Positions 20,890 to 32,800 of a stretch of DNA of 64,000 bases are shown piece after piece. Made by a program: the position numbers and the translations under genes. Every line of letters starts with the position of its first letter. Position 1 is the stretch's first letter. The notes below the pieces were generated by a model. It was not told the DNA's origin. It made no database searches and saw only the letters and a list, made by a program, of their open reading frames with translations. Origin of the DNA: Euleptes europaea (Eukaryota; Chordata; Lepidosauria; Squamata; Sphaerodactylidae); assembly GCF_029931775.1 (NCBI RefSeq), contig NC_079325.1:52684286-52748285 (forward strand), written 5' to 3'.

Positions 20890-23800
20890 GTGAGGATCTG
20901 GCCCGCCTGCGGTGCTTTTAGAGCAGGATATGGTCGAAGGCTTTCACGGTCAGGGTCCATCGGTTCTCGTAGGTGACCCGGGCTGTGTGACCGTGGCCTT
21001 GGGGTTTTCTTTCCTGACGTTTCGCCCGCAGCTGTGGCCGGCGTCTTCAGAGGAGTCACAGTGTTTTAGAGCAGAGTTTCCCAACCTTTTCAAGTGTGAG
21101 GACCCCTTGCAATATCATATTTTTCAAGTATGAGGACTATAGCCCTGACCTGGATGGCCCAGGCTAGCCTGATCTCGTCAGATCTCGGAAGCTAAGCAGG
21201 GTCAGCCCTGGTTAGTATTTGGATGGGAGACCACCAAGGCAGGTCAGGGTTGCTGTGCAGAGGAAGGCACTGGCAAACCACCTCTGTTAGTCTCTTGCCA
21301 TGAAAACCCCCCAAAAAGGGATCACCATGAGTCGGCTGAGACTTGACGGCACTTTACACACACACACATGAGGACTATAAATAATGCAAACAGTTTAAAA
21401 ACATCGAAAAATTTGCACGCCCATCATACTGATGGGGTAAACGGGGGTCCGTGGGGGGAGAGAGAGACCTGAGCAAGAAAACAGTTTATTTGCAGCTGCT
21501 GACTCAGAGGCCCTAATGGGCAGAAATCTCTGAGCCCCGATTGTACTGAGGGAGAGATATTTATCCAAATTCAAGATGTGACAACCCATCAACATTCAGG
21601 GTAAAGCTGATAGCACTACAGACATAGAGGCGGCAGTAGAGTAACAGTTTCACCCAGTTCTTGTTATGGTTTACTGTAACCCTCCGTGACTCTTGCCCCA
21701 ATTCCTTAGCACACAGACATATCCTGCCCAGCAACAAGCTATTCCCTTGCTGTCCTAATACATTTCAATACATTTACAAAAAGGATAAGAGATTATTACC
21801 AATTGCTAAATCAGTGGATCTTCCATAGTCAGGGGAAGTCTACCTTGCTGTCTCAATATGATAGTAGTTGTACTGTTAGTATTCATTAATTTAAAAAATA
21901 TGTAACGACAAAGAGATCAAAATGTCAGTGCGCGTATGGATTCGCGGAGCCCCTGCAATATCTCTGCACCCCCAAGGGGTCCCCAACCCCCCAGGTTGGG
22001 AACTCCTGTTTTAGAGCCTCTGCTTGTTTCACGCCAACTGTCCCTGCCGAAGGATTCACGCGCCCTTCCTCCTTCCGCCAGTTGTGTAAGCGGGGGGGGG
22101 GGGGGCTCTCCCTGTTTTCCGATCTGTGCCCTGGAGGATGCATGGTTGATATTTTGTTAGCGTCTGCTGAAACCAGTTTTCATTTTTGCTCCCAGCCCAC
22201 TCCCCTGGTTTTTAGCAGTTAAATCTCGGCAACAGCTTCTCCAGAGGGCACGCGTGTTCAATGGCACGTTGCTCATGCTTGCACACGGACATCAAGGCGC
22301 CTTGCAAAACACAGGCCGCCATTTCAGACAGCTGTTGAGGGTGGTTTTGAAGTCTGGATAGGGTTCCCAGATCCAGGGTAGGAAACTCTTGGAGATTTGG
22401 GGATGAAGCCTGGGGAGGACAGGGAGCTCAGTGGGGTAGGAGGAGGGGGGGTCCTTAAGGGGAGGGGCTGTGGCTCAGTGGTAGAGCATCTGCTTGGCAT
22501 GCAGAAGGTCCCAGGTTCAGTCCCCGGCATCTCCAGTTAAAGGGACCAGGTAGGTAGGTGTATATTGCATAAGTGTATGCAATAGCAGTCACTTGGCTCA
22601 TAGGCTGTATTCCATGCATCCAATGAAGTGGGTCCATGGACGTTCATGCTACTGTCATGCTGTTACCTCAAGAAAGGGGCAGAGCTGAGCATAAAACCTT
22701 GCGCGTCCCAAGAATAATTTTCCACTTCAGTTAAAGAAAAGCTGCTTAAAATCAGAGTTTGAATTCTAAACTCAAAGAAGTATTTTAAGTCTTTGAAGGG
22801 CTGTCACTTAGAGGATGGCAGGGAGCTGTTCGTGTTGGCAGGAGAGGATAGGACTCGCAATAATGGGTTTAAATTGTGGGAAGAAAGGTACTGGCTGGAT
22901 ATTAGGAAAATATATTTTACAGTAAGAATTGTTCGACAGTGGAAACAGCTCTCTAGGGAGATGGTGAGCTCCCCCTCACTGGCAGTCTTGAAAGAGGCTG
23001 GACAAGCATTTGTCAGGGATGCTCTAGGGCTGTATGGCTCCTTCCAGCCCTATGAAATGAACCAGAGTTTTCTTTATTCTGTGTTTTTAGAGTTTAATTC
23101 ATTACCGAGACCTACGCCACAGCAGCAGGTTCGCTTCCTGCCGGGCACAGTAGAAGGAAAGGATGGGAAAGAACTGACACTGACAGTTACTCAGCTTCCT
23201 GTGTTGGCTGACCACCCACTGGGTAAGATGGGAAGAAAGACATTGTCTTCTGGATTGTAGCCAATGGGATAATGCGTGAGTTGGAGCCATCCAGCTTTTC
23301 TGCTGGTGAAAAAGAAAGGAGGGATCCACTCTGACCACTCAAAAAGTCAAATGGGACAGGGTTATAACAAGGGAATTGGGTGAGATTGAGTGGGAAAGCT
23401 GTCGGGATCCAACCCTGTGTTAAGATCATCCTTGGAGGCCATCTTGCATGTGCCTCTGCTTGTCAGGAAATTGATGGGAGCGTATACTGGAGAGAGTGTG
23501 GAGCAGGGCTGGCTCCAGGTTTTGGGAGGTCTGGTGTGAGATGCCCTGCAGTGCCCTCAACCAAGCAGGTTTGCTGCTTGTGCATGCACACATGCCCATG
23601 TACACATAAAAACATAACATAAGAACATAAGAAAGGCCATGCTGGATCAGACCCAGGCCCATCAAGTCCAGCAGTCTATTCACACAGTAGCCAGCCAGGT
23701 GCCTCTAGGAAGCCCACAAACAAGACAACTGCAGCAGCATTGTCCTGCCTGTGTTCAGCAGCACCTAATATAATAGGCATGCTCCTCTGATCCTGGAGAG

Positions 23801-26800
23801 AATAGGTATGCATCATGACTAGTATCCATTTTGACTAGTAGCCATGAATAGCCCTCTCCTCGATGAACATGTCCACTCCCCTCTTAAAGCCTTCCAAGTT
23901 GGCAGCCTTCATCACATCCTGGGGCAGGGAGTTCCTCAATTTAACTATGCATTGTGTGAAGAAATACTTCCTTTTATCTGTTTTGAATCTCTCACCCTCC
24001 AGCTTCAGCAGAAGTAACCCTTCTAAAATAGGGAAGGAAGTACAGCTGTTCTGTGCCGTTAATCCCCATCAGCAAGGGGTGCAAATGAACTTGCGCTTTC
24101 TAGCAATCCTTATATAACAGGAAATCAGAGATGGTCTCCCCTATGATGTTCATCTCTTATTTCCTGTGGGACACCTGGAGAGGCAGCAGGGTGCAGCTGT
24201 CACTCCTGAAGCACCAGTGGTACTTTTAGGGCTTGTAGGAACATTTGAGAGCCATGCTATGTGGCAGATGCCTTCGGGAAATGGGAAGTCATAGTAGAGA
24301 TCCCTGAGATATTGCAGAAGCCTCTGGGATGATTTCACATTCCTGGTGGGAGTGGGGCCGTGGCTCAGTGGTAGAGCATCTACTTGGCATGCAGAAGGTC
24401 CCAGGTTCAGTCCCCGGCATCTCCAGTTAAAGGGACCAGGCAAGTAGGTGATGTGAAAGGCTCTACCTGAAATCCTGGAGAGCTTAGGAGAGGGGCTGTG
24501 GCTCAGTCTGCTTGGCATGCAGAAGGTCCCAGGTTCAATCCCCAGCATCTCCAGTTAGGGACCAGGCAAGCAGGTGATGTGAAAGACCTTTGCCTGAGAC
24601 CCTGGAGAGCCGCTGCTGGTCTGAGTAGACAATACTGACTTGGATGGACCAAGGGTCTGATTCAGTATAAGGCAGCTTCATGTGTTCAGCCTGCATGCAA
24701 CATTTTTTGCACTTTATCAGACTTTCTTCTGTTTTCCTATGCAGTTTCCGGGCCAGTATTCACTCACTTGAAAATTGGTGCAGGGCACCTGCTGGATAAA
24801 AAATCATCTGGGGTGTTTGGTAAGTCAGAGATGGCCCTAGCTACTTTTTGAATGATGGTTACTTTTCTGGTTTTGGTGGTACAAGAAGGGGAGGCTCTTG
24901 GGAAGGAGGATGGAGACCTGAAGGTAGCATTGGGTGAGTCAGATTAGCTGTATGTGTCAGAATAAGCACTGACTTGCAGTCCTGGTTGAGATTTTTCAAC
25001 AGCATCTTTAAGCAGCCTTCCAGCTGTAACCACTCAGAGTTATCAACCCCTCTCAGTTGCCGAGTCGTAAGAGTTTAGCGAACATGTCTTATCTCAAAAT
25101 AGAAAACCTCCCGCATATAACAGTCTCTCTTCTGGACTTACTCAGGGTTGCCAAGTGAGTACCACAATTGGAACGTCCAATCATTTCTTTCTTTGTATAC
25201 TAGCCACTGCGTGGGCCCCTGATTCAGAGTTAGTTTGGAACTGTGGTTTTAACTTATGCTTCATTTATTGAAAATTGATATAACTGGAATTGTACTGTTA
25301 AATGATGTTTACGATGTGAGCCGCTCTGAGCCCGGCTTTGGCTGGAATAGAGCAGGATATAAATTTTAAAATTAATACATTTTAAAAATGGGGCCTGGGT
25401 GGGAGAGGGTTTAACCCTTCCCCCCCAAGTACCTTTTGTGTGTGTGTTTGTTAAGTGCCGTCAAGTCGCTTCCGACTCATGGTGACCCTATTAATGAAAG
25501 TCCTCCAAAATGTCCTATCTTTGACAGCCTTGCTCAGATCTTGCAAATTGAAGGCTGTGGCTTCCTTTATTGAGTCAATCCATCTCTTGTTGGGTCTTCC
25601 TCTTTTCCTGCTGCCCTCAACTTTTCCTAGCATGACTGTCTTTTCCAGTGACTTTTGTCGTCTCATGACGTGACCAATGGCCCTGCAGAGCCAGTATTTG
25701 CTCCTCGGGGGGGGCATGTATAGCCTTTCTCAAAGAGTCCATAAACTCTGTCCTGCATTTACCTGGTCCTGCTGCTTGTTTAATCTTGGTCAGGGAAGCT
25801 TGGATTGTTTGCTTTTTGGCTCAGGGATACTCACTGTGATGAAGTTCTGGAAGCTGGCATGCTAGGGTGAGCAAAAAACAAAAGGGGGAAGGAAAGACCC
25901 AACCTAAAACCAAAGCTGTGTACCCAAAGTTGGGTGGGAAAAGACTCAGTTATGTTCAGAGTGTCATAAAAGTACGATAACAGTTTGGATCAAATTTCAT
26001 CATTATAAGAACAATAGAAAAGCATATGTGAAGTTGTTTCAATACAGCTCTTCCCACAGGGGCAGTTCCTTGCTGAGTGGGGTAGATTTTGAAATCTCCC
26101 GTACAAAATTGAAGATGGCATGTCATTAAATCTCACAAGGAAGAAGGCTCTGCATTGCTGCAGAACTTTCAGGAGGGAGAAATACGAGGATGGTTGGCCT
26201 CCTTGCAGGGACATCCTCAAGTTAAGAGGAGAGCAAGTTTATTTGCAGTGCTATCAATATGATAAAGATACTGTTAGGAAGCTATAACATATCTATCTTA
26301 ACATAGGTTTCTCCATATCAGTATTTTACTTTATCATCATAATTGTTTTGCATAATCATAAATAACCTTCCCGTTTTCTTTGCAATTCCCCCAGGGGTCT
26401 TTTGTTCAACAGATGCGTCAACTTGGCCATCACCACAAATTTTGCCATTTTCTCTCACCATTTTTCAATCTCTGGGATGAGCAATCATTTTGTTTTGTAA
26501 TAAATATTGTTGAAGGCTTTCACGGTCAGAGTTCATTGGTTCTTGTAGGTTATCCGGGCTGTGTGACTGTGGTCTTGGTATTTTCTTTCCTGACGTTTCG
26601 CCAGCAGCTGTGGCAGGCATCTTCAGAGGAGTAACACTGAAGGACAGTCCTTGAGTGTTACTCCTCTGAAGATGCCTGCCACAGCTGCTGGCGAAACGTC
26701 AGGAAAGAAAATACCAAGACCACGGTCACACAGCCCAGATAGCCTACAAGAACCAATTTTGTGTTGTCAAGTCACAGCTGATTTACGGCAATCCCTTAAG

Positions 26801-29800
26801 GTTTTCAAGGCAGGAGAATTCCCTGTGGAGGTTGCTCATCCAAATACTAGCCAGGGCTAACCCTGCTTAGCTTGAGATCTGACAAGATCAGGCTAGACTG
26901 GGGCTAGCCAGGTCAGGGTGGAGCTGTCATGGGCTATCATATGTGAACAGGATTTTGATATGAAAGCATGTCCCATTAGGCTTCATGAGGACAGAAATAT
27001 GTTATAGAAATGTCATTTCATAGACTGGAACACCTGGAACACCTGTGACTGCATTAATCTCAAGGCTAGTAACTTGCTATTAAAATAATTTCATATCATT
27101 AAAGGTCACAGCTGCAGGGATGCCGATTAAGCAAAGCATACAGCTGGACAAAGATAGACAAGGTCATATCCATTAACTATAACAGATGTCAGTCAAGGGT
27201 ACAGTACCATTTATAATTGAATAGCCTATTGAACTACTGACTAAACTAGCTATGGTTTATTTATAGAATGCCTTAGCTAAGGGATGCTAGAACTAAAAGA
27301 TGACTGAACCAGCCCATCTACAAGATAAATGGCTCTGGAAAGGTATAAATAGAGCTCTCTCTCGGACTACAGGGGAGAGAGTTGGCAGAGGGCAACTGAA
27401 TGTTGCCTGGCTGTTTAACTCTCCAGAACATCCGCTACAATGTAAAACTAGGAAGGCAGGGGGTTGAAAGAAGACGGCTGGACGCTGTCTGACCTCACTC
27501 CCTACATATGTCTCTTGCGTGAGGCTAAGAGTGAGACTGAGAGAGGTTCCTGATGGTCTGAACATGCTGACCTATGGATTTCCTCCATCTACCAAGAGAT
27601 GTAAAAGCCTTGGCAGTCTAGTCCCTGCGTGGATTAGGAAACTGATCCTTGCGTGGATCAGGACACATTTATTCTTGTCTCTGTTTCTGGAGAACTCTTA
27701 CAAAGAGAGTTATTATGCCACACAGTCTTTCTCTCTGAAGACTGATTGTCTGGAATAACTGTCTGTACAGATGCTTAATCTTAAATATGTGATGAAGACT
27801 CTTATGCTCTAAGGACTATAAGAGTATGGATCTTACCATGTTTGAATATGGTGACAGTGAGAGTTCATTTGTTCTAACAAGACTAATGTCTTCTCATAAG
27901 ATCTGTCTTATATACAGACTTCCTAGTTCTGACAGACAAGATGTAAATGCAGCTTCTCTAAGAAGCCCACTAACAGAGCATATTCCAGAGCATATTCTCT
28001 ACACAGGGAGGAAGCACTGAATATACGCTGCAGTCAGTTCTAAGACTAAGATCTTACACAGAACTGTCTGACATACACATGCATACATGAACATGCCAAC
28101 AATGGATAACACATAGAATTACTCTAATTGAAATACATATAATTGGAAATACATGGATGGAGATCCATGGAGCCCTAAGCTGAACTATATTCAATACTCT
28201 CTAGAGATTGACACTGCCAGAGAGATTGTAAAATAGAGTTTATACTCTACACATAATGTTAAGCTTTACACATAGCTTCAAATACTGATTAATTACAGTA
28301 TAGCTCTTAGCTATACAGCTATACAGCAAAGCCATCTTTGAGTATGGTTTTCACATAGCCTTTTTATAATCTGAAGCCCATCTTCAGACCCATAAACCTC
28401 AAACATATAGAGACTCTATGGTTTTATGCCTTCAGTCACAAACAGACTGATGTTAAGAGCTATAGAACCAGCTCTAACATGAAACTATGGAACCAAAGAG
28501 ATCTCTCATTGAAATAACAGAATAATACTTAGAGGATACCTGAAGGAAATCTAACTATTCTAAATGAACTTAGACTCCTTACAGAAACTCTGCAATGACA
28601 TAACTGGGTAAAGTATGTCTTATATTTACATAGAATGAATTAGAATATTTATTCAATGCACTAACCATTATTTTACAAGATTTCTGTAAACTGTATTATT
28701 TCTTGAATGAAATATATACTTGAGAAACTCTCATATAGAGTCATAGTGATTGTTGATATTACTAATATTGCTTGCATACATAGAATGACATTATTGTTCC
28801 TGTTGAACTAACTAATATAGTTTTTATTTCTGTAACTGTTTACATGCATATACTTTATGTGAAAAAAATAGTATTTTTATTCAAATATTCTTTTCATATT
28901 TTTACTGGAACAATTCAATAGAAAGTCTGTCTCGTGAGAGATGGAAAGTGTTGATCCCTGCTTAGTGGGTAATGGGCTGAATAGATACAGATCACTTTTT
29001 AGGAAGGGGTCAATTCTAGGAGCTGGGTACCTTAACGGCACGGACCACGACAGAGGAATAATACTGCCCTGCTGTACCGTGGTGGTTGTTGGGAATAACA
29101 AGCTCTTTCCCACCGTTTTTAACCTCTTAGTGCTTGGTGTGGGTCGTGGAAACAAGCTGCTTGGGGAGGTGTATGATGCCCATCTCAGCAGGGTAAGTAT
29201 TTTATGTTCATATCACTTATCGTGAAAGTGGTGAAGCCAGGTCATCCACAGATAAAGTAGGCATTTGTACGTGGGGGCGGGGGGGGGGAGTTCCCCAGGT
29301 ATGCAGAAAAAAATAGACTTTGACGTAACCAAAAGAATAGGGGAGAATTCCCCACAACTGGTGTGATGAGGACTGTGGGCCAGGAGACATGGAATGTTGA
29401 GAGCAGCTGAAAGGGCACTAAAGGAAAAATAAAAGGAAGGAGGAAGAAAATTAGCCTGATCAAACCCCTAGGAAAACACAGAATGTTTCAAGAGATTTTG
29501 AGGGGTGGAATTTCCAAAATGCTCCCCACCCCGGCCTCCTCCTGCAATTCTGCATGGGCCCTCAGGTTGTAAACCCAAATTGGTGAAGAAGGGAAAAAAT
29601 ATATATGCTGATCCAGCACTGGGCATTTGAGAAATGGCAGCTGAGAATGGAATAGCCAAGGTGTAGCTGAACAAAAAACATGTTCAGCTTTGCCTTTGCA
29701 TAGAATAGCTTGGAATGGCAAGGAGACAGGTGAGAGTGCTGTAATCAGAGGACAAAATTTATTATGATTGGAATTCCCCTCCTCTTTGAGGCTCACCTGG

Positions 29801-32800
29801 CACCTGCTTCACTGTCCTTTAGGTGCTAGGCCACAACATTTCTTTACATGGGTCTTTTAACGGAGAGGTTTCATCTTTGTAAGCTGCCTTTATGGTCTGC
29901 TTCTAGCCTGAGGACAGTTTTATGTGTATCATTTTACATTTGTATGCATAATTTGTTTTAGTATAGATAATTTTGCGGTGGTGATTTTTATAATTTTAGT
30001 GGGTTCCTACATTCAGAGCCACCTTAAGTATATGCATTTTCTAAATCAGTAAAAATCTGGGGACAAGAAGAGTGACAATTTTCGATGTCACTCATTTTTT
30101 TATGAGTTAACATTTCCTTTGATAGCCCACATTTGTGCTTTCATTTTCCAACATTTGCTATCTCCCACCATTATAGAGAATCTAGGGCAATGAGCTTACC
30201 AGTCAAATAATTTAATTAAAAAAACCCAATTGCAGTATATAATTAAACATAAGTAAAAAGTTTTCATGCAGTTACATTTCCACTCTACCTCAAAATAAAA
30301 TGGATGGTCTGTATTGATGTGATGCGTTAAGCACTTTTGCTAACTGCTAAAAAAGAAGGTTGAAGTTTAAAAGGGTTGAGTTAAAATGAGAGATAATAAT
30401 GGAGCACCTTTCTTAATTTATTTGTTAGTCATTTTTATAACCTGCCCTCTCTGTCAATGCTGTTCTGTTTATGGATGTTTGAATGAAGATGCCGGCCATT
30501 TTTGCAGAAAAGCGTGTGTGTGTTTGAACTAGATGGGGCTGTAAATCATCTTTCAGTGCACACCCTTGCCATTCTACAAGTCAACAGTTTCCAGATTTCT
30601 TAATTGTCTCCTACCGAGCCCCAGCTTGTTACAGAAGCTTTTGAGAAATGTACCTTGTTCAATATTTTGGTTTGATTTTACTATCTTTGCCTGTAATGAT
30701 TGGTGCATATACTAGAACTGGAACATAATGAAATGATTTTGCCCTTAATGCATTGTATTTCTCCTTTTCAAAAGACCTACACGGTTCGGGGACTGTTTGG
30801 CAAAGCCACTGATGACTTCTCGGATACAGGCAAACTGATAGAGAAGACTACGTTTGGTAAGTAAGTCTACATGCTGGCCCTTGCTGGCTCTCTCTTTAAT
30901 CTGGCTGTAGCATATTTCAGCTTTATCCTGAAACATGTTTCAATTATTTAATGTGCATATGTAATACCTGGAAAATCACATGGTGTACGTAACAGAGGCT
31001 AAAAATGTCATTCCAAACATTTATATCTAGCCATCAGATGACTGACCACTTAAGAAAAAATTCTTCTAATGCTTCTGAAAAGATTCAAGGGGATATGTTA
31101 GATCATAAAGAGTGGATTTACTCAATAGCCTCCCAGTGACAGAACTCACATTTGAATCTCTGTTTTGGAGCACTGAAGAATGAAGCAGGCTGCCAGCAAA
31201 CCTGTGTGGCCCAGTGGTTAGAGTGTCAGTTTATGACTGGGTTCAGATTGCCACTAAGGCATGCTCATTGCATGCTCTTAGGCTGTTAACTGTCAGCAAA
31301 GCCTACCTCGCAGGGTAGTTGTGACACCAAAATAGGAGAAGTGAAGATGATGTAAGCCACCCTGAATTCCTTGGAGGAAGGTTGGATAAACATGGAGCCA
31401 GCTGTAGCACCACACAGATTGTCCTAGAGAGGAGAAGCAGCAGAAGGAGAATAAGCCCCATCCTCATCTGGAGCAGCACTAACTTTAACGAAGAAGAGCT
31501 GGTTTATATATCCTGCTTTTCTCTACCATAAGGAGTCTCAGAGTGGCTTACAAGCGTCTGACACACACACACACACAACACTGCCCCCTTGTGAGGTAGG
31601 TGGGGCTGAGAGAGTTCTAAGAGAACTGTGACTAGCCCAAGGTCACCCAGCAGGTTTCCTGTGGGGGAATGGGGAATCTGGTTCTCCAGATTGCAGTCCG
31701 CTGCTCTTGTGGAGGAGTGAGGAATCAAACCCAGTTCTCCAGCAGAGTCTGCCGCTCTTAAACACTACCATTCTGAAATGGATGGAAAGGGGATTCTTCA
31801 GAGGGAAAACAGTGTTGTTTATCTGTAACTGTCGTTCATCGATTAGTCCTCCTTGCAGGCACACTTGGGAACTTCATATGTGCAGACTGGCCTGCGCATG
31901 CACAGTTCCCATGTGGGACTGCAAAAAGGCCACAAAGATGAAATGTGCATTTGGAAGGCTATGCGTTCTCAAAATGTAGTATGAGTGGAGTTTTACAACA
32001 CTACATTATAACCTTGGGTTTCTTTCTTACTCTACTGTGCATGGATGTCATTTTCAGGCCATTTAGATGTTGTCAGGAAACAGCAGAATGTGTCTAGGGT
32101 TTTTTTGAGGATTTATTTTTAAGCTCCTGGGTGAAGGACTGAGTTTTGTTTTTAGCAGCTTTTTGTCCTTTTCTTGCCTACAGATCACATCACCGGGGAG
32201 AAGCTGGAACGAATTCTTGCTGTTATCCAAGGATCCAATCACAAAGCTCTCTTGCAGTAAGTATCCAATTAGAAACCCCAATTTGGCTTCCATCCCATGG
32301 AGTTGCTATGGGTTCCATTGTAAGAATCGTGTTACTTATGTGGCTACACATAAATTTCACAGCACAGCATTAGCAGCTCCATGGAACGGTTTATGGATGC
32401 AAAAATTAGGGGTGGGGGGTCTAAAGCCACATTTCCCTGGGTGCTGTCGTTGCAAACAGAAAAGAGGCAATGAGTATCTGGGAGGCACAAAGCTTGCATT
32501 GCACATGCGATACAAAGCCCTTGTGTTGTTCCCCAGCAAATACAAGAACATCGTAATGTGTAGATGGAGCCTGATCTGACTTTTGTGCTAGTACTTTGAC
32601 ACAAGTGGGATTAGCTAGCGGCTCCTGGTGCTATGAGACATTTTATAATAATGATGATAATTTATTCGATTTTTAGGCCGCCCTTTCCCGACTAGACCAG
32701 GCTCAGAGCAGCTTACAACAGTATACAATTAAAACCAATGCAATATACAATCTAAAACGTCAACCTCAATGAAAAATCAACGGCGCCCTTAACTCATGAA

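Larger units (their letters stand above)
26510..26755. mobile_element. Inverted dimer of Penelope-like repeat (family A)
   Basis: Two head-to-head copies meet near 26640-26655. Each has GTTCTTGTAGGTTATCCGGG-type ends and a hammerhead-like core. The left arm keeps the extra GAAGGCTTTCACGGTCAGAG end. Confidence 0.75.
29193..32183 (+). other. TRUB2: TRUB2 introns 4-5
   Basis: Apart from exon 5 (30775-30856): a SINE of the CTGCCATGG type at 31204-31392 (+) and an AACTCTTC-tail SINE at 31492-31775 (-) with an internal CA run. The remainder is unassigned. Confidence 0.5.

Noticed and set aside
20427-21059. 210-residue minus-strand open frame overlapping the TRUB2 start
   Set aside because: It runs through the promoter, TRUB2 exon 1 antisense and a repeat fragment; no resemblance to COQ4.
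21155-21250. 5S rRNA gene
   Set aside because: The 5S-like part is followed by a SINE body with a Bov-B-type tail and is bracketed by a 12-bp duplication.
22463-22540. tRNA-Ala gene-like sequence (also at 13.77, 24.36, 24.49 kb)
   Set aside because: These are SINE heads: pol III boxes are present but each continues into the same SINE body and tail.
32163-32579. 138-residue open frame overlapping TRUB2 exon 6
   Set aside because: Wrong frame relative to the TRUB2 exon and no homology.
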